Shown: positions 8,041 through 17,516 of the stretch, one piece after another
How positions within the stretch are numbered: the first letter of the stretch is position 1
Layout of the letters: every line of letters begins with the position of its first letter
DNA from: an uncultured Senegalimassilia sp.
GTDB taxonomy: Bacteria; Actinomycetota; Coriobacteriia; Coriobacteriales; Eggerthellaceae
Reading direction: 5' to 3'
DNA length: 64,000 bases
Assembly: GCF_902464545.1 (NCBI RefSeq)
Contig: NZ_CABQJR010000003.1
Location: 1-64,000 of the forward strand
Made by a program: the position numbers and the translations under genes
The notes under the pieces: model-generated
Told to the model about the DNA's origin: nothing
Seen by the model: only the letters and a program-made list of their open reading frames with translations
The model's database searches: none

Positions 8041-8601
8041 CTACTCCTCTTCAGATTCTTGCGCGATTTTGCGCTCTTCCCTATTCAATTCTTCAATATG
8101 CTCGGTAAGCGTGTTGATGGAACGTTGCGATGATACCACCTGGACAATTCCCCAAATAGCCGCAGTCGAGGCAATAGCCGCAACCACACCGAACAACCCG
8201 AAAGGGCGTCGGCCGCAGAACAAAGCCACCAATCCGCCGATAGCCGCCATTCCCATGCCGTTGCGGCGTTCGTCGTACACCGCATCGCGTTGGCGCACTA
8301 GCTGCGTCCTGGCCGCGGCTATGCCGGCGAGACGGGCATCGACATCGTCGTAAGCCGCGCGCGTCGAACGCCCCGAGGACGAGGAGCCGCCTGCTTTCCT
8401 GCGACCTTTGGATGACGTCAGGAAATCGTAGGCCTCCTGCAAGTTCTTGAATTGCTCGGTTGCCCGGTCCTGCAGCTTTTTATTGGTAGCGAAGCGGTCG
8501 GGATGCAGGATCTGCGCCGTTTCGCGATAAGCCGTCTTGATATCCTCGTCGGTAGCGTCCTCGTCCAACCCTAAGGCACGCAATGCTTCCAGACGGTTCA
8601 T
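8041..8601 (-). CDS. Membrane-associated J-domain protein
   Basis: Probable DnaK co-chaperone tethered to the membrane. Residues 3-65 form a J domain with the diagnostic HPD at 33-35 (ILHPDRF). A Ser/Gly/Arg linker (70-85) follows, a helical stretch (86-112), then two hydrophobic segments (about 116-129 and 133-156) that form a hairpin in the membrane, and a charged coiled-coil-like C-terminus. There is no Gly/Phe region or zinc domain, so this is a type III J protein. At 186 residues it is compact. It lies nine bases ahead of typA on the same strand. The client is unknown; membrane topology is inferred from hydrophobicity. Confidence 0.85.
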   Translation of the reverse strand: MNRLEALRALGLDEDATDEDIKTAYRETAQILHPDRFATNKKLQDRATEQFKNLQEAYDFLTSSKGRRKAGGSSSSGRSTRAAYDDVDARLAGIAAARTQLVRQRDAVYDERRNGMGMAAIGGLVALFCGRRPFGLFGVVAAIASTAAIWGIVQVVSSQRSINTLTEHIEELNREERKIAQESEEE

Positions 8602-8646
8602 GACACCTCGCTTACCAGCTCGACCGTTTCCTACCCCGATACGAAA

Positions 8647-8703
8647 GCAGGCCCGTTAACGGACCTGCGGACAAAAAAATTGCAGGCCCGTTTCCGGACC
8701 TGC
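8647..8703 (-). terminator. Tandem terminator hairpins after tRNA-Ala
   Basis: Two near-identical 22-base hairpins (8647-8668 and 8682-8703) differ only in the loop (TTAA versus TTTC). Read on the minus strand the one nearer the tRNA is followed by a run of seven T, a strong intrinsic terminator; the second is a back-up copy. Confidence 0.9.
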
Positions 8704-8716
8704 AAATAATCTTAAA

Positions 8717-8792
8717 TGGTGGAGGTTAGGGGGATCGAACCCCTGACCTCAGGCTTGCAAAGCCCGCGCTCTCCCAGCTGAGCTAAACCCCC
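8717..8792 (-). tRNA. tRNA-Ala (TGC)
   Basis: 76-nt tRNA including encoded CCA. The acceptor GGGGGTT pairs with AACCTCC, the anticodon in GGCTTTGCAAGCC is TGC, and the T-arm GGGGTTCGATCCCC is canonical. Confidence 0.97.
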
Positions 8793-8810
8793 AACTCGCA
8801 CTTTACAATA

Positions 8811-8854
8811 ATAAACGCTCCACCGGCAAACTCGGCTCACGGTGGAGCGTTTAT
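8811..8854 (-). terminator. Hairpin between tRNA-Ile and tRNA-Ala
   Basis: A 15-bp perfect stem (8811-8825 with 8840-8854) separates the two tRNA genes. It probably terminates tRNA-Ile; the T-run on the minus strand is weak (TATTATTG). Confidence 0.75.
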
Positions 8855-8863
8855 CGCAAATAC

Positions 8864-8940
<77 letters not shown>

Positions 8941-9145
8941 CTTCGAAAAGTGCTCGTTTATTATAACCAGGGTTTCCAAGAATGGTCAAGAAGAATTTTC
9001 AACTTTTAGGAAAATTTTTTCCAACCGCAGTTTTACAGAAGAAACCGCAGGTCAGAGCCTTAATCACGCGTATAATCCCTTATATAGAGCTACCTGAAGG
9101 GCTCGATTTCATATATGAGCGAAACGCTTATAGTTAGGAGCAGGC

Positions 9146-9655
9146 TTGGTTCCCATCGCCGTGCAAAAGATCATCGTCGGAAGCGCTCCGGGTCCTTCCA
9201 TCCTTGTGTTGCAGCCTATCGAGGAAAGCCCCGTGCCTGGAACATCGCGCATCGTTCCCATCATGGTGGGTGCCGCCGAAGCTGCTCAACTGCATCTGGC
9301 GGTCACCCATACCAAGGTGGCACGCCCTACTACGCACGACCTGCTTCTCGACGCCCTTACAAATCTTGACGCAAGCGTCGACCACGTCCTTATCGACAAG
9401 GTGAAGGGATCTTTGTTCTTCGCAAAGCTTACGCTGCGCCAGCACGGAAGGCTTATCGAACTTGATGCTCGTCCCAGCGATGCGCTCTCCCTGGCGTTGC
9501 GCGAGGATTCGCCGATCTATATCAACGAGGACGTGCTCGAGCGCGCTTCGTATCCCTATATCGTTCGCAAGCCCATCGAGGACGAATCTGCCGAAGAGGA
9601 GCTTGAGGAGTTCCGCTCATTCCTGGAGAACCTCGATCCGAAGGATTTCTCGTAA
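9146..9655 (+). CDS. Bifunctional nuclease (DUF151) family protein
   Basis: 169-residue protein of the DUF151/bifunctional nuclease family, some members of which show DNase and RNase activity. The core is recognisable in VGAAEAAQLHLA, RPTTHDLLLDAL and LDARPSDALSLAL, the last being the family's best-conserved motif. An acidic C-terminus (DESAEEELEEF) follows. The start is a TTG, six bases after TTAGGAG. It is the only plus-strand gene in the left arm, head-on to the replication fork from oriC and convergent with gyrA. In actinobacteria such genes often sit near stress or glycolysis genes; here the neighbours give no hint. Confidence 0.85.
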   Translation: MVPIAVQKIIVGSAPGPSILVLQPIEESPVPGTSRIVPIMVGAAEAAQLHLAVTHTKVARPTTHDLLLDALTNLDASVDHVLIDKVKGSLFFAKLTLRQHGRLIELDARPSDALSLALREDSPIYINEDVLERASYPYIVRKPIEDESAEEELEEFRSFLENLDPKDFS

Positions 9656-9728
9656 CGCCGATCAGGCTGCCCACGCGCGAGGTATAAGCTCCCGCGATAA
9701 ATCAGGTCGGCTGTACCCTAAATCAAGA

Positions 9729-9744
9729 TGTTTCACGTGAAACA
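9729..9744. other. parS: parS site (perfect)
   Basis: Exact TGTTTCACGTGAAACA between the convergent nuclease-family gene and gyrA terminator. The palindrome extends to 20 bp (GA...TC). Confidence 0.95.
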
Positions 9745-9779
9745 TCCCATGCGGCCAGACAACAATGCACCCATGCAAC

Positions 9780-9811
9780 AAGAGAGCCGCCCCAAACGGA
9801 GCGGCTCTCTT
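9780..9811 (-). terminator. Terminator after gyrA
   Basis: A stem pairs 9780-9790 with 9801-9811 (AGAGAGCCGC with GCGGCTCTCT). It lies past the gyrA stop and can also serve the convergent plus-strand gene. Confidence 0.8.
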
Positions 9812-9845
9812 ACAAGCTTGCATATGTCGGTAGCTAGCTGGCTGG

Positions 9846-12578
9846 CTACTCTTCCATCTCGTCGATGGATGTCTCGTCAATCTCTTCGGCGCCGTCGGCG
9901 TTAGCGGCACGCTTCTTCTTGCCGTGGGCGGCGATGGCAACCGCGGTCACGCGGTCGTTCTCGGCCACGTTCATGACGCGTACGCCTTGCGTGGAGCGGC
10001 CGAGCTCGGAAATGCCCTCGACGGAAGTGCGCACCACAACGCCCTCCTCGGACATGATCATGATCTCGTCATCGGACCCGACGATCTTCATGGCGGCCAA
10101 CAAGCCCTTCTTCTCCGTCATGGTGATGGTGAAGACGCCCTGGCCTCCGCGATGGTGCGACGGATACTCGGAGATAGGCGTGCGCTTGCCGTAGCCCTTC
10201 TCGGTGATGACGAACAAGTCGGTCTCGGGGCGCGCGATCTCCATGCCGAGCACCTTGGCGTCCGCCGGCGCGTTCATGCCGCGCACGCCCATGGTGCCGC
10301 GACCCATGGCGCGAACCTCGTCCTCGGGCCACATGATGGCCTTGCCAGCTGACGACACCATGATGACGTTCTCGCCCTGAGCCACGCGGCGCACGCTGAT
10401 AAGGCGGTCGTCGTCCTTGAGGTTGATGGCGATAAGACCGTCGCGACGCGTACGGTCGTACTGCTCCATGGACGTCTTCTTCACCATGCCGTGCTCGGTG
10501 GCGAACATGAGATACTCGTCTGCCGGGAAGTCCTTCGTCGCGATAACCGCACTGATGGTCTCGCCCTTCTCAAGCGGCAGCAGGTTCACGATGGCCGTGC
10601 CGCGCGCATGACGCGACGCCTCGGGCAGCTCGTAGACCTTCAGGCGGTATACCTTGCCCTTCGTGGAGAAGAACAGCATGAAGGAGTGCGTGGACGCGAC
10701 GAACAGGTGCTCGACATAGTCGTTGTCCTTCAGGTTCACCGCCTGCATGCCCTTGCCGCCGCGCTTCTGCTGGCGGTACGTGGCAACGGGCAGGCGCTTG
10801 ACGTAGCCGGCCTTCGTGACCGTGACCACCATGTTCTCCTCGGCGATGAGGTCTTCGACATCCAAGTCCTTGGCGGCATCGGAGAGCTGCGTTCTGCGGG
10901 GAGTGTCGAATTTCTTCTTGATCTCCTGCAGCTCCTCCTTGATGATGTCGCGCACCAGCTGAGGATCGGAGAGCACGCGGTTGTAGTACGCGATCTTCTC
11001 GCGAAGCTCTTCCAACTCGGACTGGATCTTCTCGCGCTCCAAACCGGTCAGGCGGCGCAGGCGCATCTCCAGGATGGCCGTGGTCTGCTTATCGGTCAGG
11101 CCGAAGCGCTCGGTCAGGCGAGCCGCCGCCTCCTTATCGGTTTGCGATGAGCGGATGATGCTGATGACCTCGTCGATATGGTCGAGGGCAACTACATAGC
11201 CTTCCAAGATATGGGCGCGCTCCTCGGCTTTGGAGAGCTCGTAGCGTGTACGACGCACGATGACGTCTTCCTGATGGGCGATGTAATAGTGCAGCGTCTC
11301 CTTCAGGGAGAGCACGCGGGGCACGCCGTCGACGAGCGCCAGCATGATGACGCCGAAGCCCACCTGCAGCTGCGTGTGCTTGTAAAGCTTGTTGAGCACC
11401 ACCTGCGGGATGGCGTCCTTCTTCAGCTCGATGATGATGTCGATGCCGTGGCGGTCGGCGCCGTCGTGGATGTTCGAGATCTCGGGAAGCTTCTTCTCGC
11501 GAACCAGCTCGCCGAGCTTCTCGAGCAAGCGCTGGCGGTTCACCTGGTACGGGATCTCCGTGACCACGATGGAGCTTTTGCCGTTCTTGCCCTCCTCGAT
11601 CTTGCACTTCGCGCGCACGGTAAGGCTACCGCGACCCGTCTCATAGGCGTCCAGGATGCCCTTCTTGCCCATGATGATGCCGCCGGTCGGGAAATCCGGA
11701 CCGGGAAGGGCGGTCATGAGCTCGGCGGTGGTCACCTCGGGATTGTCGAGCATCATACACGTGGCGTCGATGGTCTCGCCGAGGTTATGCGGCGGGATGT
11801 TGGTGGCCATGCCGACGGCAATGCCGTTGGAGCCGTTTACCAGCAAGCTGGGGAAGCGCGCGGGCAGGACCGTGGGCTCTTCCAGGCTTTCATCGTAGTT
11901 GGGCTGGAAGTCGACCGTTTCTTTGTCAAGGTCGCGCAGCAGCTCCATAGCCGCTTTACCCAGACGCGCCTCGGTGTAACGCATTGCTGCAGCCGAGTCG
12001 CCGTCAATGGAGCCGAAGTTGCCATGGCCGTCGATGAGCGGCACGCGCATGCTGAACGGCTGGGCCAAGCGCACCATGGTGTCGTACACGGCGGAGTCAC
12101 CGTGCGGGTGATACTTGCCGATGACGTCGCCGACGGTACGGGCCGACTTCATATGCGGGCGGTTCGGCGTGTAGCCGGACTCGTTCATGGCGTACAGGAT
12201 ACGGCGATGGACCGGCTTCAGGCCGTCGCGCACGTCGGGCAGGGCGCGGCTGACGATGACGCTCATGGAATACTCCAGGAACGAAGAAGCCATTTCCTTG
12301 CCAAGATATGCCGCACGAACAGTAGTGCCTTCGCCGCCGTTGGCGTCCTCGATGATGGAGCCATGGGGGTTAGCGACGGTGGACATGTCGATGAGCGAGC
12401 GGGCCTTGTCCTCCTCGGACACCGGGCCCGACGTCACCGTATGGCCGGGCTCGGGCTGCTCGACGTCCTGCTCGCCGGCGTCCGCCGCGTCTTCCCCAGC
12501 GGCATCGACCAAGCGCTTCAGGTCGTCGGGAAGCTCCTCGCCGCCCTGGCCATCGCGGTTGTCAGTGTTATCTGCCAT
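9846..12578 (-). CDS. gyrA: DNA gyrase subunit A
   Basis: Breakage-reunion subunit of gyrase, which introduces negative supercoils with GyrB. The protein has 910 residues. The catalytic Tyr is Tyr201 in AAAMRYTEARL, equivalent to E. coli Tyr122, so there is an N-terminal extension of about 79 residues rich in Asp, Glu and Gly. The start is supported by TAGGAG seven bases ahead, so the extension is real. The quinolone region reads HPHGDSAVYD, with the sensitive-type Ser. The C-terminal beta-pinwheel carries the GyrA box-like QRRGGKG motif, followed by an acidic tail ending DEMEE. It begins nine bases after gyrB on the same strand. Confidence 0.98.
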   Translation of the reverse strand: MADNTDNRDGQGGEELPDDLKRLVDAAGEDAADAGEQDVEQPEPGHTVTSGPVSEEDKARSLIDMSTVANPHGSIIEDANGGEGTTVRAAYLGKEMASSFLEYSMSVIVSRALPDVRDGLKPVHRRILYAMNESGYTPNRPHMKSARTVGDVIGKYHPHGDSAVYDTMVRLAQPFSMRVPLIDGHGNFGSIDGDSAAAMRYTEARLGKAAMELLRDLDKETVDFQPNYDESLEEPTVLPARFPSLLVNGSNGIAVGMATNIPPHNLGETIDATCMMLDNPEVTTAELMTALPGPDFPTGGIIMGKKGILDAYETGRGSLTVRAKCKIEEGKNGKSSIVVTEIPYQVNRQRLLEKLGELVREKKLPEISNIHDGADRHGIDIIIELKKDAIPQVVLNKLYKHTQLQVGFGVIMLALVDGVPRVLSLKETLHYYIAHQEDVIVRRTRYELSKAEERAHILEGYVVALDHIDEVISIIRSSQTDKEAAARLTERFGLTDKQTTAILEMRLRRLTGLEREKIQSELEELREKIAYYNRVLSDPQLVRDIIKEELQEIKKKFDTPRRTQLSDAAKDLDVEDLIAEENMVVTVTKAGYVKRLPVATYRQQKRGGKGMQAVNLKDNDYVEHLFVASTHSFMLFFSTKGKVYRLKVYELPEASRHARGTAIVNLLPLEKGETISAVIATKDFPADEYLMFATEHGMVKKTSMEQYDRTRRDGLIAINLKDDDRLISVRRVAQGENVIMVSSAGKAIMWPEDEVRAMGRGTMGVRGMNAPADAKVLGMEIARPETDLFVITEKGYGKRTPISEYPSHHRGGQGVFTITMTEKKGLLAAMKIVGSDDEIMIMSEEGVVVRTSVEGISELGRSTQGVRVMNVAENDRVTAVAIAAHGKKKRAANADGAEEIDETSIDEMEE

Positions 12579-12587
12579 TCAATTCTC

Positions 12588-14555
12588 CTAGATGTCCAAG
12601 AATCTAACGTCGCGGGCGTGCTTCTGGATGAACTCCTTGCGCGGCTCGACCTGGTCGCCCATAAGCTCGCTGACCGTGCGCTCGGCCTCGGCGGCATCGT
12701 CGATGCTCACCTGAAGAAGCGTACGGGTGGCGGGCTCCATGGTGGTTTCCCACAGCTGCTCAGGGTCCATCTCGCCAAGGCCCTTGTAACGCTGCACGTC
12801 GAACTTCTCGGAACCGCCCATTTCCTCGAGCTCGCGGCCCAGGCTGTTCTCGTCGTAGATGTAGCGCTCGATCTTCGTGGAGCGCGTGTTCTTCTTCTTC
12901 ACGCCGAAGATGGGCGGGCATGCGATGTAGACGTAGCCGCGGTTGATGAGCTCGGGCATGTAACGATAGAAGAACGTGAGCAGCAGGATGCGGATGTGCG
13001 CACCGTCGACATCGGCATCGGTCATGATGATGATGCGATGGTAACGCGCCTGATCGGCGTCGAAATCCTCGCCGATGTTCGTACCGATGGCCGTGATAAG
13101 CGAGCTGATGGTATCGCTGGACAGGGCACGGTGCAGGCCGGCACGCTCGACGTTCAAGATCTTACCGCGCAGCGGCAGGATGGCCTGGGTCTTGCGGTCA
13201 CGCGCCTGCTTGGCGCTGCCACCTGCGGAATCGCCCTCTACAATGAAGATTTCGGACTCTTCGGGCTTTTTGGACGAGCAGTCCGCCAGCTTGCCCGGCA
13301 GGGCAAACGAGTCGAGCACGCCCTTGCGGCGCGTCATCTCGCGGGCCTTACGGGCGGCCTCGCGGGCCTTCAGGGCCTGCGTTGCCTTGCCGATGATGCG
13401 CTTGGCCGGCGCGGGGTTCTCCTCCAGGTATTCGGCCAGACCCTGTGTGACGGCGTTCTGGACAAGCGGGCGGATCTCGGAGTTGCCGAGCTTCGTCTTC
13501 GTCTGGCCCTCGAACTGCGGGTCGTGCAGCTTCACGGAGATGACGGCGGCCAAGCCCTCGCGGGTGTCGTCGCCGGAGAGGTTGTTATCCTTTTCCCTCA
13601 GGATGCCCTTGCTGCGCGCGTACTCGTTGATGGTGCGCGTGACGGCCTGTTTGAAGCCATCAAGGTGCGTGCCGCCCTCATGCGTGTTGATGTTGTTGGC
13701 GAATGCCATGACGGAGTTCGCGGAGAACGACGTCGACCATTGCATGGCCACCTCGACCGTGCCGTCGGCGCTTTCGGCCTCGAAGTAGATAGGCTTGTTC
13801 AGCGTTTCGCGGCCCTCGTTAAGATAGGTCACGAAGTCGATGATGCCGCCTTCGTATTGGAACACGTCGCTATGCGGCTCGGGCGAGACATCCGACACGA
13901 TGAGACTCGGGTTTGCCCGCTCGTCGGTCAGCGTGATCTTCAGACCCTTGTTCAGGAAGGCCATCTCGCGGAAACGCGCGGCAAGCACGCTGTAATCGTA
14001 GATGGTGGTCTCGGTGAAGATCTCGGGGTCGGGCCAGAAGGTGACCGTGGTGCCGGTGTGGTCGGAAGTGCCCACCTCGTGCAGCTTCTCGCAGGTTTTG
14101 CCCTGCTCGAAGGCGATCTGGTATTCCTTGCCGTCACGGCGCACGTTCACCTGGACGCGCGTGGACAGCGCGTTCACAACCGACACGCCCACGCCGTGCA
14201 GGCCGCCGGACACCTTGTACCCCTCGCCGCCGAACTTGCCGCCGGCGTGCAAAACGGTCAGGACGACCTCGACCGTGGGGATCTTCTCCTTGGGATGCTC
14301 ATCGACCGGGATGCCGCGTCCGTCGTCGGAGACGGTGATGGAGTTGTCGGGGTGAATGGTCACCTCGATATGGCTGCAGTAACCGGCCAAAGCCTCGTCG
14401 ACCGCGTTGTCCACAACCTCGTAAACCAGGTGATGGAGACCGCGCGGGCCCGTGGAGCCGATATACATGCCAGGACGCTTGCGAACGGGTTCGAGGCCCT
14501 CGAGGACCTGAATGTCCGAGCCGTCGTAATGATCAGGTTTTGCTGCCACTGACAC
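12588..14555 (-). CDS. gyrB: DNA gyrase subunit B
   Basis: ATPase subunit of gyrase. The 655-residue protein has the GHKL ATPase (VDNAVDEALAG, DDGRGIPV, GLHGVGVSVVNALS), the transducer domain, the TOPRIM centre (VEGDSAGGSA and TDADVDG) and the normal C-terminus (PRKEFIQKHARDVRFLDI). It has no large insertion and is the normal short Gram-positive form. It precedes gyrA with a nine-base gap. Confidence 0.98.
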   Translation of the reverse strand: MSVAAKPDHYDGSDIQVLEGLEPVRKRPGMYIGSTGPRGLHHLVYEVVDNAVDEALAGYCSHIEVTIHPDNSITVSDDGRGIPVDEHPKEKIPTVEVVLTVLHAGGKFGGEGYKVSGGLHGVGVSVVNALSTRVQVNVRRDGKEYQIAFEQGKTCEKLHEVGTSDHTGTTVTFWPDPEIFTETTIYDYSVLAARFREMAFLNKGLKITLTDERANPSLIVSDVSPEPHSDVFQYEGGIIDFVTYLNEGRETLNKPIYFEAESADGTVEVAMQWSTSFSANSVMAFANNINTHEGGTHLDGFKQAVTRTINEYARSKGILREKDNNLSGDDTREGLAAVISVKLHDPQFEGQTKTKLGNSEIRPLVQNAVTQGLAEYLEENPAPAKRIIGKATQALKAREAARKAREMTRRKGVLDSFALPGKLADCSSKKPEESEIFIVEGDSAGGSAKQARDRKTQAILPLRGKILNVERAGLHRALSSDTISSLITAIGTNIGEDFDADQARYHRIIIMTDADVDGAHIRILLLTFFYRYMPELINRGYVYIACPPIFGVKKKNTRSTKIERYIYDENSLGRELEEMGGSEKFDVQRYKGLGEMDPEQLWETTMEPATRTLLQVSIDDAAEAERTVSELMGDQVEPRKEFIQKHARDVRFLDI

Positions 14556-14688
14556 GCTCCTCTAGTATTGAATGTTTCGATTCCGGATGGTTCTGGAACC
14601 TATTAATTCTACCACAACGCGTCTTGGCACCGGGGCTCTCCACGCCCTTTACAGGCCTTCAGATGCCTTCTAAGGCATGATTTTCGCT

Positions 14689-15279
14689 CTAAAGACCACT
14701 TTTGCCGTTTTTTGAGCTTTCCGGCTTTTCGCTTGCCTCCAAGGCTTTCAAAATCGATTCCCTGAGGCGCTTGTCCTCAACGCCGGCGGCCTGCTCGCGC
14801 AAACGGGCCGCGGCCTCGGAGCTGATAAGCGGCTCCGGAGTGCGCGAGGCCTGAGCCGCCTGCTGCGCGGCGCGCGCCGCCTCCTCGCGAAACGGATGGC
14901 GGGCCTTCATATCGAAGCGGGCGGGCTTGATGGAGAACAGGGCCACATGCTCGCCTTGCTCGTTAAGGCGGATCTTCAGCATTTCCTGGCGGGCATCGAT
15001 GTCCGATCGGATCATGGCATCGTCGCAATACACCACGAGCAGGGTCTTGCCTGCGGGCACGCGCGCCGCCATGGGGTCGTTGGCCTGTTCGGGCTTCATG
15101 ATATACACGCCATTGGTGTGATCGAGCACCAGCGGCGCCGAATCGCGATACACGGCCTCCACCGCGCACTTCCAGCGCACGTGCACCTCCGCAACGCGCT
15201 GGGAACGCGCCGCCTGCGCGCCGGAGGCGCCGAGGCTTCGCAGCAATTGCTGCAGCCCGCTGCCGAGATCGGCCATCAT
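14689..15279 (-). CDS. dciA: DciA-like DUF721 protein
   Basis: DUF721 family member; DciA loads or recruits the replicative helicase DnaB in bacteria without DnaC or DnaI. Residues 1-105 match the family pattern (LLRSLG, WKCAVEAV, LVVYCDDAMIRSDIDARQEML KIRLN). The C-terminal 90 residues are Ala/Arg/Glu-rich and probably disordered. Its ATG overlaps the recF stop (ATGA), so it is translationally coupled to recF, the classic recF-dciA-gyrB order of actinobacteria. The function is assigned by family and position. Confidence 0.85.
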   Translation of the reverse strand: MMADLGSGLQQLLRSLGASGAQAARSQRVAEVHVRWKCAVEAVYRDSAPLVLDHTNGVYIMKPEQANDPMAARVPAGKTLLVVYCDDAMIRSDIDARQEMLKIRLNEQGEHVALFSIKPARFDMKARHPFREEAARAAQQAAQASRTPEPLISSEAAARLREQAAGVEDKRLRESILKALEASEKPESSKNGKSGL

Positions 15280-16400
15280 TCACCGTCCTTCTGCTCAAGG
15301 GGCAAGCGCACGACGCGGGCCGCTGCGAGCAGATCCTCGTCGAAATACGCCAGGTTCGCCGTGGTTATAAACGTTTGGATATCCCCTGAGACGAACTTCA
15401 CCAGCGCGCGGCGGCGCTGCTCATCGAGCTCGCTCATCACGTCATCGAGCAGCAGCACCGGCTGCTGGCCCAGAAGATCGCAGATAAGCGTGACTTCCGC
15501 CAGCTTGAACGCCAGCACCGCCGAGCGCTGCTGGCCTTGGCTTCCGTACACGCCCACCGGACGCCCCTCGACGAAGAACTCGATGCGGTCGGCATGGGGT
15601 CCCACCAACGCGCGATGACGGGCACGCTCCTGCGCCATCGACCCCGCAAGAGCTGCGGCGAAACGTTCGCGGGCCTCGTCACGGTCGAGCGTTTCGCCGG
15701 CATCGAGCCATTCGCCCTCGGCAAGCCACGACGGCGCATAACGGGCCGACAGCGCCTCCCGATTCCCCACGATCTCGGCGTAATAGCTTGCCATAGACGC
15801 CGCCAGCTTGCCGAACAGGGCCGCCCGATAGCACACCAGCTGAGCACCGCAGGTGACCATCAGGTCGTTTAGGCTCTCCAGCAAAAGCGGCGATGCCTCG
15901 TCTTTCAGCAGCGAGTTCTTATGACGCAGCACCTTGTCGAAGTCTCGACGAATCAGGTAATGGTTGCGCGAAAGCTGCGACCCCACGGCGTCGAGCGCGT
16001 TGCGGCGGGTGGTACCCGAACCCTTCGCCAGGTTCAGATCGTCAGGGGTGAACGCGACCGAGGGGATGACGCCCTTCAGGTCCGCCGTTCGTTTCTGCTT
16101 GCCGTTGAGGGTGAACCGGCGTTTCCCTGCCTCGATCGTCAGGCCCAGATCCAGCAACCTGTTCTCGTCGGCGGCGGTTGCATGCAAGCGCGCAAAATCG
16201 GCGCCATCGCGCACAAGCTGCACTCCGGTGGGATTTCTGAACGACGTTTGCGCCGTAAGCAGCTGAATCCCTTCCACGACGTTGGTTTTGCCGACGGCAT
16301 TGGCCCCCACCAGCACGGTCAGGGGCCCGATGTCGCTCAAGCGGAAATGCTCATAGCTGCGGAAATCGTCGAACGAAACGTCTTTGATGCGAAGGCTCAT
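15276..16400 (-). CDS. recF: DNA replication/repair protein RecF
   Basis: SMC-like ATPase that helps load RecA at single-strand gaps. The 374-residue protein has Walker A GANAVGKTN, a family signature near VYGSQGQQRSAVLAFK, and Walker B LLLDDVMSELD. The start MSLRIKDVSFDDFRSYEHF is typical. It lies 15 bases after dnaN and overlaps dciA. Confidence 0.97.
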   Translation of the reverse strand: MSLRIKDVSFDDFRSYEHFRLSDIGPLTVLVGANAVGKTNVVEGIQLLTAQTSFRNPTGVQLVRDGADFARLHATAADENRLLDLGLTIEAGKRRFTLNGKQKRTADLKGVIPSVAFTPDDLNLAKGSGTTRRNALDAVGSQLSRNHYLIRRDFDKVLRHKNSLLKDEASPLLLESLNDLMVTCGAQLVCYRAALFGKLAASMASYYAEIVGNREALSARYAPSWLAEGEWLDAGETLDRDEARERFAAALAGSMAQERARHRALVGPHADRIEFFVEGRPVGVYGSQGQQRSAVLAFKLAEVTLICDLLGQQPVLLLDDVMSELDEQRRRALVKFVSGDIQTFITTANLAYFDEDLLAAARVVRLPLEQKDGE

Positions 16401-16415
16401 GCAACGCCTTCGTTG

Positions 16416-17516
16416 TTAGGAGATGCGCACAGGCATGACCAGATACAGGAAGTTCTCGCCTTCGCCGGCTTTGAAGATGCCCGGTTTCATGCCCGACTGG
16501 ACTTCCAGGAACACGTCATCGGTGTTCACCGAACCCAAGCCGTCGAGCACGTATGCGTAATTGAAGGCGATCTCGACGTTCTCGCCCTCGCCCTGGCACG
16601 CCAGCGTCTCCTGAGCACTACCCACATCCTGGGCGGCGGCGGAAAGCTGCACGGTCTGGCTTTCCACGTCGATGGCGAACTTCACCGGCGAGCTTTGCTG
16701 ACCCAGAATCGACGTACGCTTCACGCCGGAGACAAGGTGGCTCACGTTGAGGCGAACGCGCGTCGCATAGGAATCGGGCAGCAGCTGACGATAATTCGGG
16801 AAATTGCCCTCGATGCGGCGGTTGATGAACACAGTATCGTGATAGGTGACCACGATTTGGTTCTCCGCCAAGGCGATGGTCAGCGGATCGTCCGTACGCG
16901 TCAGGGAAGCAAGCTCCTGCAGGAACGAGCCGGAGATGACGGCCTGGAAGCCCTCGGCCGCGGGCTCGCCAAGCTGAGCCTCAGTGATGGCAAGGCGATA
17001 GGAGTCGGTTGCCACCATCTTCAGCGTCTCGCCCTCGAACGTGATGAGCACGCCGGTGAGGATGGCGCGGCTCTCGTCCTTGGAAACCACGCGTGCCACG
17101 CGCTTGACCATGGACGAGAATTGGGAGAACGGGATGGAGATAGCCTGCTGCGTATCAACATGAGGGAATCCCGGGAAGTCCTCGGCATCCAACGTCTTGA
17201 TGGAGAACGAGGATGCGTCGCACGTGATGACGGCGGAATCCTCGCCCGTTTCAACATGCACGGCGGCATCGGGCAGGTTCTTCACGATATCGAAGAACAG
17301 CTTGCCGGGAAATACCGAGCGACCCTCCTCTTCCACCAAGGCAGGGATGGTGAATTGAATGGACAGCTCCAAGTCGGTTGCCTGCAGCGTCAGGTTGTCG
17401 TTATGGGCATCAAGGTAGATACCCGAAAGAATGGGCAGCGTGGAACGGGTGGCAATGCCCTTGAGCACAACGGCGAGCGCATCCTGCAGTTCCGATTGGT
17501 TGATGCTGAATTTCAC
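16416..17516 (-). CDS. dnaN: DNA polymerase III beta clamp
   Basis: Sliding clamp that tethers DNA polymerase. The start chosen is a GTG giving (M)KFSINQSELQDAL, preceded by GGAAGAGGAGCCA; an upstream ATG would add 17 residues not found in the family. The resulting 366 residues match the usual length, with three clamp domains and the C-terminal MPVRIS, close to the family's MPMR(L/I). It lies between dnaA and recF on the same strand. Confidence 0.97.
   Translation of the reverse strand: MKFSINQSELQDALAVVLKGIATRSTLPILSGIYLDAHNDNLTLQATDLELSIQFTIPALVEEEGRSVFPGKLFFDIVKNLPDAAVHVETGEDSAVITCDASSFSIKTLDAEDFPGFPHVDTQQAISIPFSQFSSMVKRVARVVSKDESRAILTGVLITFEGETLKMVATDSYRLAITEAQLGEPAAEGFQAVISGSFLQELASLTRTDDPLTIALAENQIVVTYHDTVFINRRIEGNFPNYRQLLPDSYATRVRLNVSHLVSGVKRTSILGQQSSPVKFAIDVESQTVQLSAAAQDVGSAQETLACQGEGENVEIAFNYAYVLDGLGSVNTDDVFLEVQSGMKPGIFKAGEGENFLYLVMPVRIS

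Noticed and set aside
11178..14552. Very long plus-strand open frame opposite gyrA and gyrB
   Set aside because: A by-product of GC-rich codon use on the other strand; gyrA and gyrB are complete and unmistakable there. The same applies to long antisense frames opposite typA, the 1234-residue protein gene and menD.
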